Assembly: GCF_900176425.1 (NCBI RefSeq)
Contig: NZ_FWXS01000002.1
Coordinates: 1-64,000, forward strand
Reading direction: 5' to 3'
From: Moheibacter sediminis
Lineage (GTDB): Bacteria; Bacteroidota; Bacteroidia; Flavobacteriales; Weeksellaceae
Length of the DNA stretch: 64,000 nucleotides
Positions 24,413 through 33,516 of this stretch are shown here, piece after piece; position 1 is the first letter of the stretch, and every line of letters starts with the position of its first letter. The notes beneath the pieces were generated by a model. It was given only the letters and a program-made list of their open reading frames with translations, searched no databases and had not been told where the DNA came from. The position numbers and the translations under genes were made by a program.

Positions 24413-25381
24413 ATGACCATAAAAGAGGCTATTTTAAAAAGTTTAGAGGATTTGAACACATTAGCAAATTCAATTGAAATCTGCAATCACATTCTTGAAA
24501 ACAAATATTATGAATTTGCAGGTAAAACACCAGCTTCTACCGTTTCAGCTCAGTTAGGAGATTATATTCGTAATGGCGATACAAGGGTAAAGCGTCTTAA
24601 GCAGACAAATGGGACATATTCTTATTACCTGACAAAAAACGAGCAAAATATTGGTATTGATATTTTGAGTGGCGATATTGAAATGCAAAAAAATCCAGTT
24701 GTCAAACTTAAAAAGCCCAAAGTTTACGAAGAACGAGATTTACACAAGCTCCTGAGTAGTTATCTAAAAAATACAGATACTTATTCTAAGACAATTTTTC
24801 ACGAACAGTCTAATGGTAAAGATAATAATCAAATCTGGACACATCCTGATATGGTTGGAATCAAATTTTTGCATTTACAGACTAAAGCCAGTCAGAATTT
24901 TTTAAAGTCAATTAATCGTGTGGACACATTCAAATTGAGTTCTTATGAATTAAAAAGAGAAATTAATAGTGATAGTGAGTTGAAAAAAGCTTTTTTTCAG
25001 GCAGTTTCAAATTCAAGCTGGGCAAACTATGGCTATTTAGTGGCATTTGAATTTAGTGATAGTTTGAATGAAGAAATGGCTAGGCTTAATCAATCTTTTG
25101 GAATTGGAATTATAGAGCTTAACGCCAATCCATATCAAAGCAAGATACTATTCCCAGCCGTATTCAGAGATTTGGATTTTAAGACTATTGACAAACTTTG
25201 TAAAATGAACAAAGAGTTTGAAAAGTTCATCGAACAAACTGAAAAGTTAATGACTGCAAATGAAAAATATATTTCAGGAGCAGAGAAAGAACTTGATGAA
25301 TTCTGTGACAGTTATTTTATTAACGACACAGAAGTTGAAACCTACTGTAACGAAAAATACATCCCTACCAGCGAAGCATAA
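24413..25381 (+). CDS. HARE-HTH protein with possible PD-(D/E)XK-like C-terminal domain
   Basis: The N-terminal 75 residues (TIKEAILKSLEDLN, then YYEFAGKTPASTVSAQLGDY and GTYSYYLT) are a HARE-HTH winged helix, a DNA-associated domain seen in RNA polymerase delta and modification systems. The C-terminal 200 residues include DMVGIKFL and, after a gap, FKLSSYELKREI and FFQAVSNSSWANYGYLVAFE, a D...ExK arrangement like restriction-endonuclease folds. The overall architecture resembles the uncharacterised COG2958 family. It lies between the invertase and hsdR and 39 bases before hsdR, so it may add a nuclease or regulator to the system. The nuclease reading is inference. Confidence 0.72.
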   Translation: MTIKEAILKSLEDLNTLANSIEICNHILENKYYEFAGKTPASTVSAQLGDYIRNGDTRVKRLKQTNGTYSYYLTKNEQNIGIDILSGDIEMQKNPVVKLKKPKVYEERDLHKLLSSYLKNTDTYSKTIFHEQSNGKDNNQIWTHPDMVGIKFLHLQTKASQNFLKSINRVDTFKLSSYELKREINSDSELKKAFFQAVSNSSWANYGYLVAFEFSDSLNEEMARLNQSFGIGIIELNANPYQSKILFPAVFRDLDFKTIDKLCKMNKEFEKFIEQTEKLMTANEKYISGAEKELDEFCDSYFINDTEVETYCNEKYIPTSEA

Positions 25382-25420
25382 CAAACATTCCTATTAACTA
25401 CTTTATACCTGATAATTATT

Positions 25421-28288
25421 TTGAGCAAACAGTCTGAACAAATTTTAGAAGAACAACTCGTTAACCAATTACAAAAATTGGGTTATAAATATATCACCAT
25501 TGCTGATGAGAAATCTTTATTGGCAAACCTAAAAACGCAATTAGAAAAGCACAACCATATAAAATTCAGCGAGAGTGAATTTGAAAAAGTATTAAACATT
25601 GTCAATAAAGGTTCTGTATTTGAGAAGGCTAAAATATTACGGGAACAGAAACATCATATCATCCGAGATAATGGAGATAATCTATATTTTGAATTTCTTA
25701 ATGTAGAACATTGGTGTCAGAATGAATATCAGGTTACCAATCAGATAACACAGGAAGGAAAATATCAAAATCGCTATGATGTTACTTTATTGATTAACGG
25801 ATTACCTCTTATACAAATAGAGCTAAAGCGAAGAGGTTTGGAAATGAAGGAAGCCTTCAACCAAATTAACCGTTATCAAAAACATAGTTTTGGTGCAGGA
25901 AAAGGTTTGTTCCATTTTGTACAGTTATTCATTATTAGTAATGGTGTCAATACCAAATATTTTAGCAATTTTGGAACACATAAACAGGAATATCTTCAAA
26001 CTTTCCATTGGACAGACGAACAAAATAATCCGCTCAACAATATTCTGAATGGTTTCACAGATGCTTTTTTAGAACCCTGCCACATCAGTAAAATGATATG
26101 CAAATATATTGTGCTGAATGAAACAGACAAACGCCTAATGGTACTTCGTCCGTATCAGTACTATGCAGTAGAAAGCATTATCAAAAAGGTAACGGAAAAT
26201 GAAATTTTGAACGGTTACAACATTGAAAAAAACGGATATATCTGGCATACCACTGGAAGTGGTAAAACGTTGACGAGCTTTAAAGCAAGTCAGATTTTAT
26301 CTAAAATTCCGGCAATCAAAAAGGTAGTATTTGTAGTTGACAGAAAGGATCTGGATTATCAAACCAATCAGGAATACGACAAATTTAACAAAGGTTCTGT
26401 CAGTTCTGCAACCAATACAGACGATTTAATACGGAAATTCAATGACCCGAATGTTAGCATTATTGTTACGACCATTCAAAAGCTGAACAATGCTATTTCG
26501 GGCAGGAATTTAGTGAAAATGAAATCCATTCAAAACGAACGAATGGTCTTTATTTTTGATGAATGTCACCGTTCTCAGTTTGGCGATACGCATAAAAACA
26601 TTGTAAATTACTTCTCTAATATTCAATTATTTGGTTTTACAGGTACTCCAATTTTAGCTGAGAATGCAAATGGAGAAAAAACCACAGCAAGTTTGTTTGG
26701 CAAATGCTTGCATAAATATGTGATAACCGATGCGATAAGAGATGAAAATGTATTGAAATTTTCAATAGAATACATTCAAACGTTCAAGAAAAAAGAACAT
26801 ATCATTGATTTGAAAATAGAACAAATCAACGAAACGGAAGTATTTGAGGCTCCTGAACGAAAAGAAGCGATCGTAGATTACATTATACAATACCACGATC
26901 AAAAAACACAATCCAAGAAGTTTTGTGCAATGATGTGCGTACAGGATATTGATGCTGTTATTAAGTATTATGAAATTTTTAAACGTAAAAAATTAAATGG
27001 TGAGCATAATCTTAAAATAGCAACAATCTTCAGTTTTGCTCAAAACGAGGAGGAAATGGAAGATTCCACTTATTCGCAATTAGGAATGGTTGCCGAGCCT
27101 CAAGCCGAATACGGATATAGACCTCATCGTAGAGAACTACTGGAAAATTATGTACAAGACTTCAATGATTTATTTGGGGAGAAACAAAATATTAAAGACA
27201 CCGAAAGTTTTTACAATTATTACAATGCTGTAGCTAAAAAATCCAAGCAGAATGAAACGGATATTCTATTGGTAGCTAATATGTTTTTGACAGGATTTGA
27301 TAGCAAGTATCTAAACACCTTATATGTTGATAAGAATCTCCAATACCACGGGCTTATACAAGCTTTTAGCCGTACAAATCGTATTTTAGATAAGAATAAA
27401 ACACAAGGAAATATTGTATGCTTTAGAAATCTCAAAGATAAAACAGATGAAGCTATTGCTTTGTTTAGTAACAAGGAGGCGATTGATGAAATTATAGTTG
27501 AACCTTATGAAACATATGTCGAAAAATTCAATGAGACAACTCAAAAGTTATTAGAAATCGTTCCAAAGGTAGACGCTGTTGACAGTTTATATACCGAAGA
27601 AGATAAATTACAGTTTATCTTAGCTTTTCGTGCTTTGATACGTTTGCATAAGAAGATGAGTCATTATTCAGAGTTCACGTGGGATGATTTAGATATTGAA
27701 GAACAGCTTTTTGCAGATTATACTAGTAAATATTTAGATTTAAAAGATAGACTTGGGTCTGATCCTTCACCCGAAAAAACATCTATTTTGAATGATATAG
27801 ATTTTGAATTAGAATTGATAAGACGTGATACTATCAATGTTACATATATTATTCAGTTGTTGATTAAATTCAAGTCAAAACACAGTGCGAAAGACAAAGA
27901 AAGTATTGAAAAAGAAATTGCCAACTTATTGAATACGGAAGTTTCATTAAGAAGTAAAAGAGAATTAATAGAGAAATTTATTCAAGAAAGCCTGCCAAAT
28001 ATTGAAGATACAGATACTATTCCCGAAGAATTTGAAAAATTCTGGAATGAAGAACAAGAAAATGCCCTTCAAGAGTTAGTAAGATCTGAAAATCTGTCTG
28101 AAGAAAAGACAGAAAAATTAATAGAAAACTATCTTTTTACTGAACGTGAACCTTTGCGAAAAGAAATTTTAGCACTTAGAGAAGAAGGAAGACCCAGTGT
28201 ATTGAAATCTAAAGAAATCGGTGACCGAATCTTGAATAAAATCTTAGATTTTGTTGAGACTTTTGTAAATGGGGTATCAGGAAATTGA
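25421..28288 (+). CDS. hsdR: Type I restriction enzyme, motor/nuclease subunit HsdR
   Basis: The 955-residue protein carries an N-terminal nuclease domain (RYDVTLLINGLPLIQIELKR, the D...ExK pattern). A helicase motor follows, with Walker A IWHTTGSGKTLTSF, DEAD-type FIFDECHRSQFGD, motif III GFTGTPIL and motif VI QAFSRTNRILD. The C-terminal helical region probably contacts HsdM. It translocates DNA and cleaves at distant sites when the HsdS target is unmethylated. No ATG is near the start; the frame opens with TTG (MSKQSEQILEEQ), a plausible but weaker initiator. Length is usual. It is the last gene of the element. Confidence 0.93.
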   Translation: MSKQSEQILEEQLVNQLQKLGYKYITIADEKSLLANLKTQLEKHNHIKFSESEFEKVLNIVNKGSVFEKAKILREQKHHIIRDNGDNLYFEFLNVEHWCQNEYQVTNQITQEGKYQNRYDVTLLINGLPLIQIELKRRGLEMKEAFNQINRYQKHSFGAGKGLFHFVQLFIISNGVNTKYFSNFGTHKQEYLQTFHWTDEQNNPLNNILNGFTDAFLEPCHISKMICKYIVLNETDKRLMVLRPYQYYAVESIIKKVTENEILNGYNIEKNGYIWHTTGSGKTLTSFKASQILSKIPAIKKVVFVVDRKDLDYQTNQEYDKFNKGSVSSATNTDDLIRKFNDPNVSIIVTTIQKLNNAISGRNLVKMKSIQNERMVFIFDECHRSQFGDTHKNIVNYFSNIQLFGFTGTPILAENANGEKTTASLFGKCLHKYVITDAIRDENVLKFSIEYIQTFKKKEHIIDLKIEQINETEVFEAPERKEAIVDYIIQYHDQKTQSKKFCAMMCVQDIDAVIKYYEIFKRKKLNGEHNLKIATIFSFAQNEEEMEDSTYSQLGMVAEPQAEYGYRPHRRELLENYVQDFNDLFGEKQNIKDTESFYNYYNAVAKKSKQNETDILLVANMFLTGFDSKYLNTLYVDKNLQYHGLIQAFSRTNRILDKNKTQGNIVCFRNLKDKTDEAIALFSNKEAIDEIIVEPYETYVEKFNETTQKLLEIVPKVDAVDSLYTEEDKLQFILAFRALIRLHKKMSHYSEFTWDDLDIEEQLFADYTSKYLDLKDRLGSDPSPEKTSILNDIDFELELIRRDTINVTYIIQLLIKFKSKHSAKDKESIEKEIANLLNTEVSLRSKRELIEKFIQESLPNIEDTDTIPEEFEKFWNEEQENALQELVRSENLSEEKTEKLIENYLFTEREPLRKEILALREEGRPSVLKSKEIGDRILNKILDFVETFVNGVSGN

Positions 28289-28502
28289 TGTTTCAATTCT
28301 CTCATTTAAGTAATCATTTTACAAAAATCAGAAATATCTAAGAATCATAAGAAAATTAAGGATAGGAAATCTAAAACCTATCCTTTCCATTTTTTTGTAT
28401 ATTTGCTTTGAGCTAACGGAAACAGGTTGAAAAGCAAAGCAATAAGCACCGTTACCAAATCGTTACCTGACTTCTTTGATTATCTCTATAAAAGCTTAGT
28501 AT
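28289..28502. other. Right end region of the element
   Basis: No gene is seen here. It contains a TATATTTG promoter-like box at 28398-28405 and the right arm-type site at 28451-28466. The 11-bp repeat at 28531-28541 lies just beyond, inside the 3' end of the next gene. Confidence 0.5.
28451..28466 (+). other. Candidate integrase arm-type site, right
   Basis: GTTACCAAATCGTTAC matches the left site at 10308-10323 at 14 of 16 positions, same orientation, and lies 65-80 bases from the proposed right junction. Confidence 0.45.
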
Positions 28503-29330
28503 TCAAACGATAAGGCTTTTCCCTGAAAACTTTAAAATAAAAAAAACACGGTTTTTACTTTGTCTAGATAAGGAAATGATACTTTTGACGGCATGATTTT
28601 TTACATCGTTGGGTATAATTTCATGAGAAAGTAATTCTCTGTAGTAAATAGCTGAAGTATTATACGAATTAAAAAGATTTTGTTTGTAGTTGCTAGTCAG
28701 CCCATCTTGTAAATAATCTCCTTTGTAAATTATCTGATTGAAATAATAAAATTTATAATTCTGAGATAGTCGATTCCAGAGAAGAGATTCCAGACAAAAA
28801 AATTCTTTCTCGATTTCCGGAAATTTATATTTTTTAGCAATTTCAGTTTTTACACAAATGGCTGTTTCTTCGTTGTACCCAAGCTTATAAGTAAATTCGA
28901 TAGAAGAAGCAACTATACTAGGTTCGCTAAATGTATGAACCATGCTTTCTCCTGTTTTTTTAAAAGCCTTCATGCCTACCAACCCAATTATTTCATCGTT
29001 TAATCTATTGCTGTTTTGATTAAGTATCTCCAATGAATCATCTGTTAAAATATCATCGCTGTCAACAATGAAAAATAACTCTCCTTTTGCTTTTTCTAAT
29101 CCCAGATTAATGGCTGTATGCTTGCCTCCATTTTTCTTTTTTAGGTAGCTTATATTCAAGTTTTCATTGGAAATGAATTTATTGATGAGAAGTTCAGTAT
29201 CATCTGTAGATCCATCATCCACAATTAACCATTCAAAATCTTTATAACTTTGTCGGAGTAAACTTTCGTATAAATTTTCAATAATGAATTTTCTATTATA
29301 AGTAGGTGTAAAAACAGTAAATTTGAACAT
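28503..29330 (-). CDS. Glycosyltransferase family 2 protein, C-terminus probably altered by the element
   Basis: The 275-residue GT-A protein begins FKFTVFTPTYNRKFIIENLY, with WLIVDDGSTDDTE and FFIVDSDDILTDDS as the nucleotide- and metal-binding loops, so it is a family 2 transferase. The final residues FSGKSLIV come from the stretch shared with the element's right end. Removing the element at the 11-bp repeat would change the ending to FILK followed by NLPFKHLLKYLISKT and a stop. It belongs functionally to the same surface-polysaccharide cluster as 136-10157. A palindromic divergent promoter separates it from the next gene. Confidence 0.87.
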   Translation of the reverse strand: MFKFTVFTPTYNRKFIIENLYESLLRQSYKDFEWLIVDDGSTDDTELLINKFISNENLNISYLKKKNGGKHTAINLGLEKAKGELFFIVDSDDILTDDSLEILNQNSNRLNDEIIGLVGMKAFKKTGESMVHTFSEPSIVASSIEFTYKLGYNEETAICVKTEIAKKYKFPEIEKEFFCLESLLWNRLSQNYKFYYFNQIIYKGDYLQDGLTSNYKQNLFNSYNTSAIYYRELLSHEIIPNDVKNHAVKSIISLSRQSKNRVFFILKFSGKSLIV

Positions 29331-29350
29331 TTAATTTTAGTAGTATAGTT

Positions 29351-29366
29351 TAGTTTTGCAAAACTA
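29351..29366. promoter_or_regulatory. Palindromic divergent promoter (two overlapping TAGTTTTG boxes)
   Basis: The 16 bases TAGTTTTGCAAAACTA are a perfect palindrome, so the -7-type box TAnnTTTG appears on both strands. It stands between divergent glycosyltransferase genes starting at 29330 (minus) and 29427 (plus). No good TTG -33 box is visible for either direction. Confidence 0.5.
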
Positions 29367-29426
29367 CACATAAAAATCTTACCTTATGATTATTAACCAT
29401 CTTATAAGCTTTATATCTTTAAACAT

Positions 29427-30224
29427 ATGATTCCTAAGAAAATTCATTACTGCTGGTTTGGTAATAATCCTAAACCTCCAATCGCAGAGTTTTGCATTCA
29501 AAGTTGGAAAAAATTTAATCCGGACTTTGAGATTATTGAGTGGAATGAAACCAATTTTGATGTCAATTTAAACCAATTTGCCCGTGAAGCCTACAACAAA
29601 AAGAAATGGGCTTTTGTAGCAGATGTGGCAAGAGTTTATGCGTTATTTAATCATGGAGGTTTCTATTTAGATACAGATATGGAAATGAAAGGCCCATTAT
29701 CAGACTTTACTCACGAATCTGCTATTTGTGGTTTTGAAATAAAAAATCTTCCTTATTCTGCATTCTGGGGAATTGAAAAAGGACACATTTTAGGAGAGAA
29801 AATGCTGGCTCATTATAATGAAACTATATTTGAAGAAATTCCCAATACTCATATTTTTTCTAAACTTTTGGTGGAAGAATTTGGTGCAGACGCTGAAAAG
29901 GATACTTTTCAAAAATTAAAACATAACGTCAGCCTTTATCCGTCCAATTATTTTTCATTGGATTTGCCGCTCAATTACGTAACTCATCATTTCTCCGGAT
30001 CTTGGCATGATAGCTGGACAGCCGAAGAAAATCATTATAAGCAAATGGTAAATATGTATGGGATTCTCAATATGCTTTTAAATGAAGAAAACTCCAAGAA
30101 AAAAATAACCAATGTTGTGCTCAATCATAAAGCCCTCAATATAGATGATGTACTAGACAAGATACCTACTCGGTATATTTTTAACTACATGAAACAGAAA
30201 CTAAAGAAAAGAATAGGATTATGA
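29427..30224 (+). CDS. GT32-like glycosyltransferase (DXD sugar-binding region)
   Basis: The 265-residue protein begins IPKKIHYCWFGNNPKPPIAE and has FVADVARVYALFNHGGFYLD followed by TDMEM, the DXD signature of the Gly_transf_sug / OCH1-like (GT32) family. The mid region (AICGFEIK, ...HHFSGSW) also fits. These are retaining transferases. The stop overlaps the next gene by four bases (ATGA). It is part of the polysaccharide cluster on the far side of the element. Confidence 0.9.
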   Translation: MIPKKIHYCWFGNNPKPPIAEFCIQSWKKFNPDFEIIEWNETNFDVNLNQFAREAYNKKKWAFVADVARVYALFNHGGFYLDTDMEMKGPLSDFTHESAICGFEIKNLPYSAFWGIEKGHILGEKMLAHYNETIFEEIPNTHIFSKLLVEEFGADAEKDTFQKLKHNVSLYPSNYFSLDLPLNYVTHHFSGSWHDSWTAEENHYKQMVNMYGILNMLLNEENSKKKITNVVLNHKALNIDDVLDKIPTRYIFNYMKQKLKKRIGL

Positions 30225-31060
30225 TGACAAGGATCAAAAACGCACTTTCGGTTTTGTTGGGAATTAATGAGGTTAAAAAAAAGAAACAGAAAGATTTTTC
30301 ATTTATAGATAATCCTTTTTCTGAGCAGCAATTGGAAATATTAAATTCAATTTCAATCGAATTTCTATTCAGTGAATTTGGAGAAAACAGAGTAAACGGA
30401 GGAGGAAGTGATTTAAATGGCTCACAGCGTTTAGACCCGACTTTATCATCACTAAAAAAGTATTTTCCCAATGCAAAATATACAGTTTATTCTGATTTCG
30501 ATATAAATATACCAGATGTTGATTTAATTAAAGTAAACTCACCTGTAATGTATCCGGAACATTCCCGATACGGATACAGAACTGCAGATTATTTTAAATT
30601 TCAATCTCTTATAAACTCAAAGGCTGATTTCAAATGCATTTTGGATTCTGATATGCGAGTAGTTTCTTCAGATATCGTTTCGCTCATTTACATGACAATC
30701 AAATTTGGATTCTGTGTGCCTTACAATGATAGACAACTATTGAGACAAGATATGATTCTCTCAAAAGATACCCAAACCATCAATGATGAAAGTCTCGGGT
30801 TAGGACATTCTTACAATCAAAGTCCTATGACTTTATGGAAAGATGATTCCCGGGGTGTAGAATTCTACCAAACCTGTTCGGAAATCATGAAAAAAGACCC
30901 GTCCCGGGCTTCACTTGTGATGTGGAAAGCTGCTTGGAAAACGGGTCTATATCCTTATATTTTACCAAAACAATGGTGTGTGTGCGATGGAAACGAGGGG
31001 ATAGGTGAGGAGGTAATCCTGCATGTTGGTCATAAAAAAGTCAAGGACTTTTATAACTGA
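30221..31060 (+). CDS. Glycosyltransferase-like hypothetical protein with DSD motif
   Basis: This 279-residue protein has no clear named family, but it contains CILDSDMRVVSSDIV (a DxD-like motif after a hydrophobic strand) and YTVYSDFDINIPD. The segment GYRTADYFKFQSLINSKADF resembles the substrate-binding helix preceding the DxD in GT-A enzymes. It is coupled to the GT32 gene by a 4-base overlap, which supports a partner role in glycan synthesis. It also has a basic N-terminus (VKKKKQKDF). The catalytic assignment is inference. Confidence 0.6.
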   Translation: MMTRIKNALSVLLGINEVKKKKQKDFSFIDNPFSEQQLEILNSISIEFLFSEFGENRVNGGGSDLNGSQRLDPTLSSLKKYFPNAKYTVYSDFDINIPDVDLIKVNSPVMYPEHSRYGYRTADYFKFQSLINSKADFKCILDSDMRVVSSDIVSLIYMTIKFGFCVPYNDRQLLRQDMILSKDTQTINDESLGLGHSYNQSPMTLWKDDSRGVEFYQTCSEIMKKDPSRASLVMWKAAWKTGLYPYILPKQWCVCDGNEGIGEEVILHVGHKKVKDFYN

Positions 31061-31061
31061 T

Positions 31062-31721
31062 TTATTTTTTCACCTTTATCGTACATCCAATTGCAACTGT
31101 AGTAGTTTGCTGGATAGGTTTTTTGGCTAATAAAGCATCTACTGCAGCTTCCACATAATGCTCATCTGCATCGCTTGCATCTTCATAATTATTGTCAATC
31201 GTACCTATATATTTCACAATGTTTTTACCATTTTCTTTGTTCAGCAAGAAAACATGAGGTGTTTTCGTAGCACCATATAACGGATAAACTTTTTGTCCGT
31301 CATCAAATAAATAGGGAAAAGTAAAACCTTTTTCTTTCGAACGTTTTTTCATGTTTTCAAAGCTGTCTTCAGGCTGAACTGTTGGGTCATTTGGATTGAT
31401 TGCGATGACAGGATAACCTAATTTTGAATATTTCTTATCCAAAGCAATGATTCTGTCTTCATAAGCAATTGCATAAGGACAATGGTTACAAGTGAAAATT
31501 ACTAAAAAACCTTTAGCGTCTTTATAGTCAGCCAAAGAAACAAACTTATCATTTACATTCTTCAATTTGAAATCTGCTGCAACATCCCCGATATGGTAAC
31601 CATTGTGAGCTGTAGATTCTTTGGGCTCAGCCATTGCAATTTCAACGGTTGAGGTTTCTGTTTTGGATTGACACGAAGTCAAAACAAATCCGGCAAATAA
31701 TAGGATTAAAATCTTATTCAT
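31062..31721 (-). CDS. Thioredoxin-family lipoprotein (CNHCPYA redoxin)
   Basis: The 219-residue protein has a lipoprotein signal (MNKILILLFAGFVLTSCQSK; lipobox LTSC) and a redoxin domain with HIGDVAADFKLKNVNDKFVS and FTCNHCPYAIAYEDRI. The CxxC here is followed by PYA, typical of a Bacteroidota/Planctomycete thioredoxin-like group whose partner is uncertain. Then comes YPVIAINPNDPTVQPEDSF and a cis-Pro-like TKTPHVFLL. It is probably an envelope-anchored thiol-disulfide protein. It starts three bases after the stop of the TlpA-like gene, so both share a transcript. Confidence 0.82.
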   Translation of the reverse strand: MNKILILLFAGFVLTSCQSKTETSTVEIAMAEPKESTAHNGYHIGDVAADFKLKNVNDKFVSLADYKDAKGFLVIFTCNHCPYAIAYEDRIIALDKKYSKLGYPVIAINPNDPTVQPEDSFENMKKRSKEKGFTFPYLFDDGQKVYPLYGATKTPHVFLLNKENGKNIVKYIGTIDNNYEDASDADEHYVEAAVDALLAKKPIQQTTTVAIGCTIKVKK

Positions 31722-31724
31722 AGT

Positions 31725-32219
31725 TTATAAATTTTCATTAATGATGTCTTCCAATTCATATTGAGTCATTTGTAACTCCTGGAAATGAACTTTCTTTTTA
31801 TTTTTGTAAAAAATAGTGGCAGGTATAGCGCCGCTCCAGCTTTTGTCGGTAGCAGGTATCCATTCATTCATTTTTTTATTATCATCCAAAAGATATACAT
31901 CTACATTCAGATGATTGGATTCAATGAATTTTTTCACTTTCGTGTCCATCGCTTTTACATTATCCAATGAAACTAGAATCATCTTATAATTAGGGTCAGA
32001 TTTGTACAATTCATTTACTTCCATAAAGTGTGGAAGCTCTTCTATACAGGGTTTACACCAGGTCGCCCAGAAATTTACGACGTACAATTTCCCATCATCT
32101 TTTTGAATGATAGATTTTAGTTCCTCATAATTTACCGATTTGAGCACATAACTTTCTGATTCTTGTGCATTGCAGCTCCAAAAAGCCAAAAACAAACTTG
32201 TCAGCAATAAATTTTTCAT
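31725..32219 (-). CDS. TlpA-like thioredoxin, exported or lipid-anchored
   Basis: The 164-residue protein has an N-terminal hydrophobic segment ending SCNAQ (possible lipobox LAFWSC), then VVNFWATWCKPCIEELPHF with the WCxxC site and WSGAIPATIFYKNKK with the cis-proline. The TlpA/ResA family acts as a periplasmic disulfide reductase, commonly in cytochrome c maturation or protection. The next gene on the strand is another thioredoxin-like lipoprotein, pointing to an envelope redox pair. Upstream is a 229-base gap with no gene. Confidence 0.87.
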   Translation of the reverse strand: MKNLLLTSLFLAFWSCNAQESESYVLKSVNYEELKSIIQKDDGKLYVVNFWATWCKPCIEELPHFMEVNELYKSDPNYKMILVSLDNVKAMDTKVKKFIESNHLNVDVYLLDDNKKMNEWIPATDKSWSGAIPATIFYKNKKKVHFQELQMTQYELEDIINENL

Positions 32220-32423
32220 TTTATAAATTTAATAGGAAATCAATGAGTAAATTGTTAATGAAGTTTAAATTAAGTAAAATTTAACTTAATAATTCAATGA
32301 AATTATTATTCACGTGTAAATACATCAAATTCGTTTTAGTAAAAAAAATTAAATGGCATCTTATTTGTTTAGTGACAACATGATTAAAATCATAATTGAT
32401 CAAAATCATAATAAGTGAAATAA

Positions 32424-32618
<195 letters not shown>

Positions 32619-32678
32619 TTTTAAAAAACAATAATTGAAAATTGTGCTGGTAGGAAGTTTCATGCCGGCACAATTTCT

Positions 32679-33269
32679 TTATGCTTTTTTGAAAAATAAT
32701 CTTTTGATGGAATGCCCAAATCGTCTGTCATTTGGGTATTTTCTATGTTTGGTAATGTTGTTGAAAATCAAAGCAACAAAAAATAAAATCAAAGTTCCAG
32801 TCAATACAGGAGTGAAAACATACAAATAGCCCAATTCCTGAATTTTCTCAGAACCAATTACAGCAATCAGTGCAGCGGCACCACCCGGTGGATGAAGCGC
32901 TTTGATCATTTGCATACTTACGATTGAAAGCGAAACGGCAAGCGGAGCAGTTATCCAGATAATGTCAGGCAAAACTTTAGCAATTGACACTCCAATAGCT
33001 GCGGAAATCACATTACCCAAAATTAAATTTCTTGGTTGAGCCAGCGGACTTTGTATCGCGCCATAAATCAAAACACTGGAAGCACCGAAAGAACCGATCA
33101 GAAATATATTTTCTTCTTTTGTCAATATAAAGCTTTGAAAAAAAGCAATCAATGCAATGCCGATAAACGCACCTAGAAATGACCAGAAATGCTCTTTATA
33201 GTCAACCAGCGTTTCTTTATAAATCACATATCTTGAAATCCGTAAACCTCGGTTTATCCTTTTTTTCAC
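32679..33269 (-). CDS. HPP family integral membrane protein
   Basis: The 196-residue protein has about four or five transmembrane segments (residues 32-52, 60-78, 85-103, 108-125, 150-172) and the family motif IKALHPPGGAAALIAV. HPP proteins include cyanobacterial nitrite transporters; in heterotrophs the transported compound is unknown. The basic start (MKKRINRGLRISRYV) is cytoplasmic. It is convergent with the lmo0937 gene. No operon partner is visible. Confidence 0.88.
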   Translation of the reverse strand: MKKRINRGLRISRYVIYKETLVDYKEHFWSFLGAFIGIALIAFFQSFILTKEENIFLIGSFGASSVLIYGAIQSPLAQPRNLILGNVISAAIGVSIAKVLPDIIWITAPLAVSLSIVSMQMIKALHPPGGAAALIAVIGSEKIQELGYLYVFTPVLTGTLILFFVALIFNNITKHRKYPNDRRFGHSIKRLFFKKA

Positions 33270-33516
33270 TGGTTTGGGTGCTGCTTTTTTTCAGAATTTT
33301 TAATGATGTAAATATAAACCAAATGCCTAAAGGCTGATATGAATTAAATCAACATTCGCTGTGTTATACGATATAGTGCCCATTAGTTAAAACGACATTT
33401 ATTCACCTTATAATATATGTTGTAATTAATAGAATTAACAACAAAAACCACTCGTAAAACACTTGTAACTTCATTTGTTTTCCCTTAAATTCGTTCCCAT
33501 CCAAACATAATATCAA

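Larger units (their letters stand above)
10169..28541. mobile_element. Candidate integrated mobilizable element carrying ABC-3C and type I RM cargo
   Basis: The segment separates glycosyltransferase genes that otherwise form one polysaccharide cluster. It begins with a tyrosine integrase, carries MobA/relaxase and DUF3408 genes but no coupling protein or tra genes, and ends after hsdR. Two observations suggest the borders. An 11-bp direct repeat TTTAAAATAAA lies at 10169-10179 and 28531-28541. Direct copies of a 16-bp arm-type site (GTTACYAAAWCGTTAC) lie at 10308-10323 and 28451-28466. The arm sites are persuasive; the short AT-rich core is only a hypothesis, so the exact ends could be off by tens of bases. 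Confidence 0.6.
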
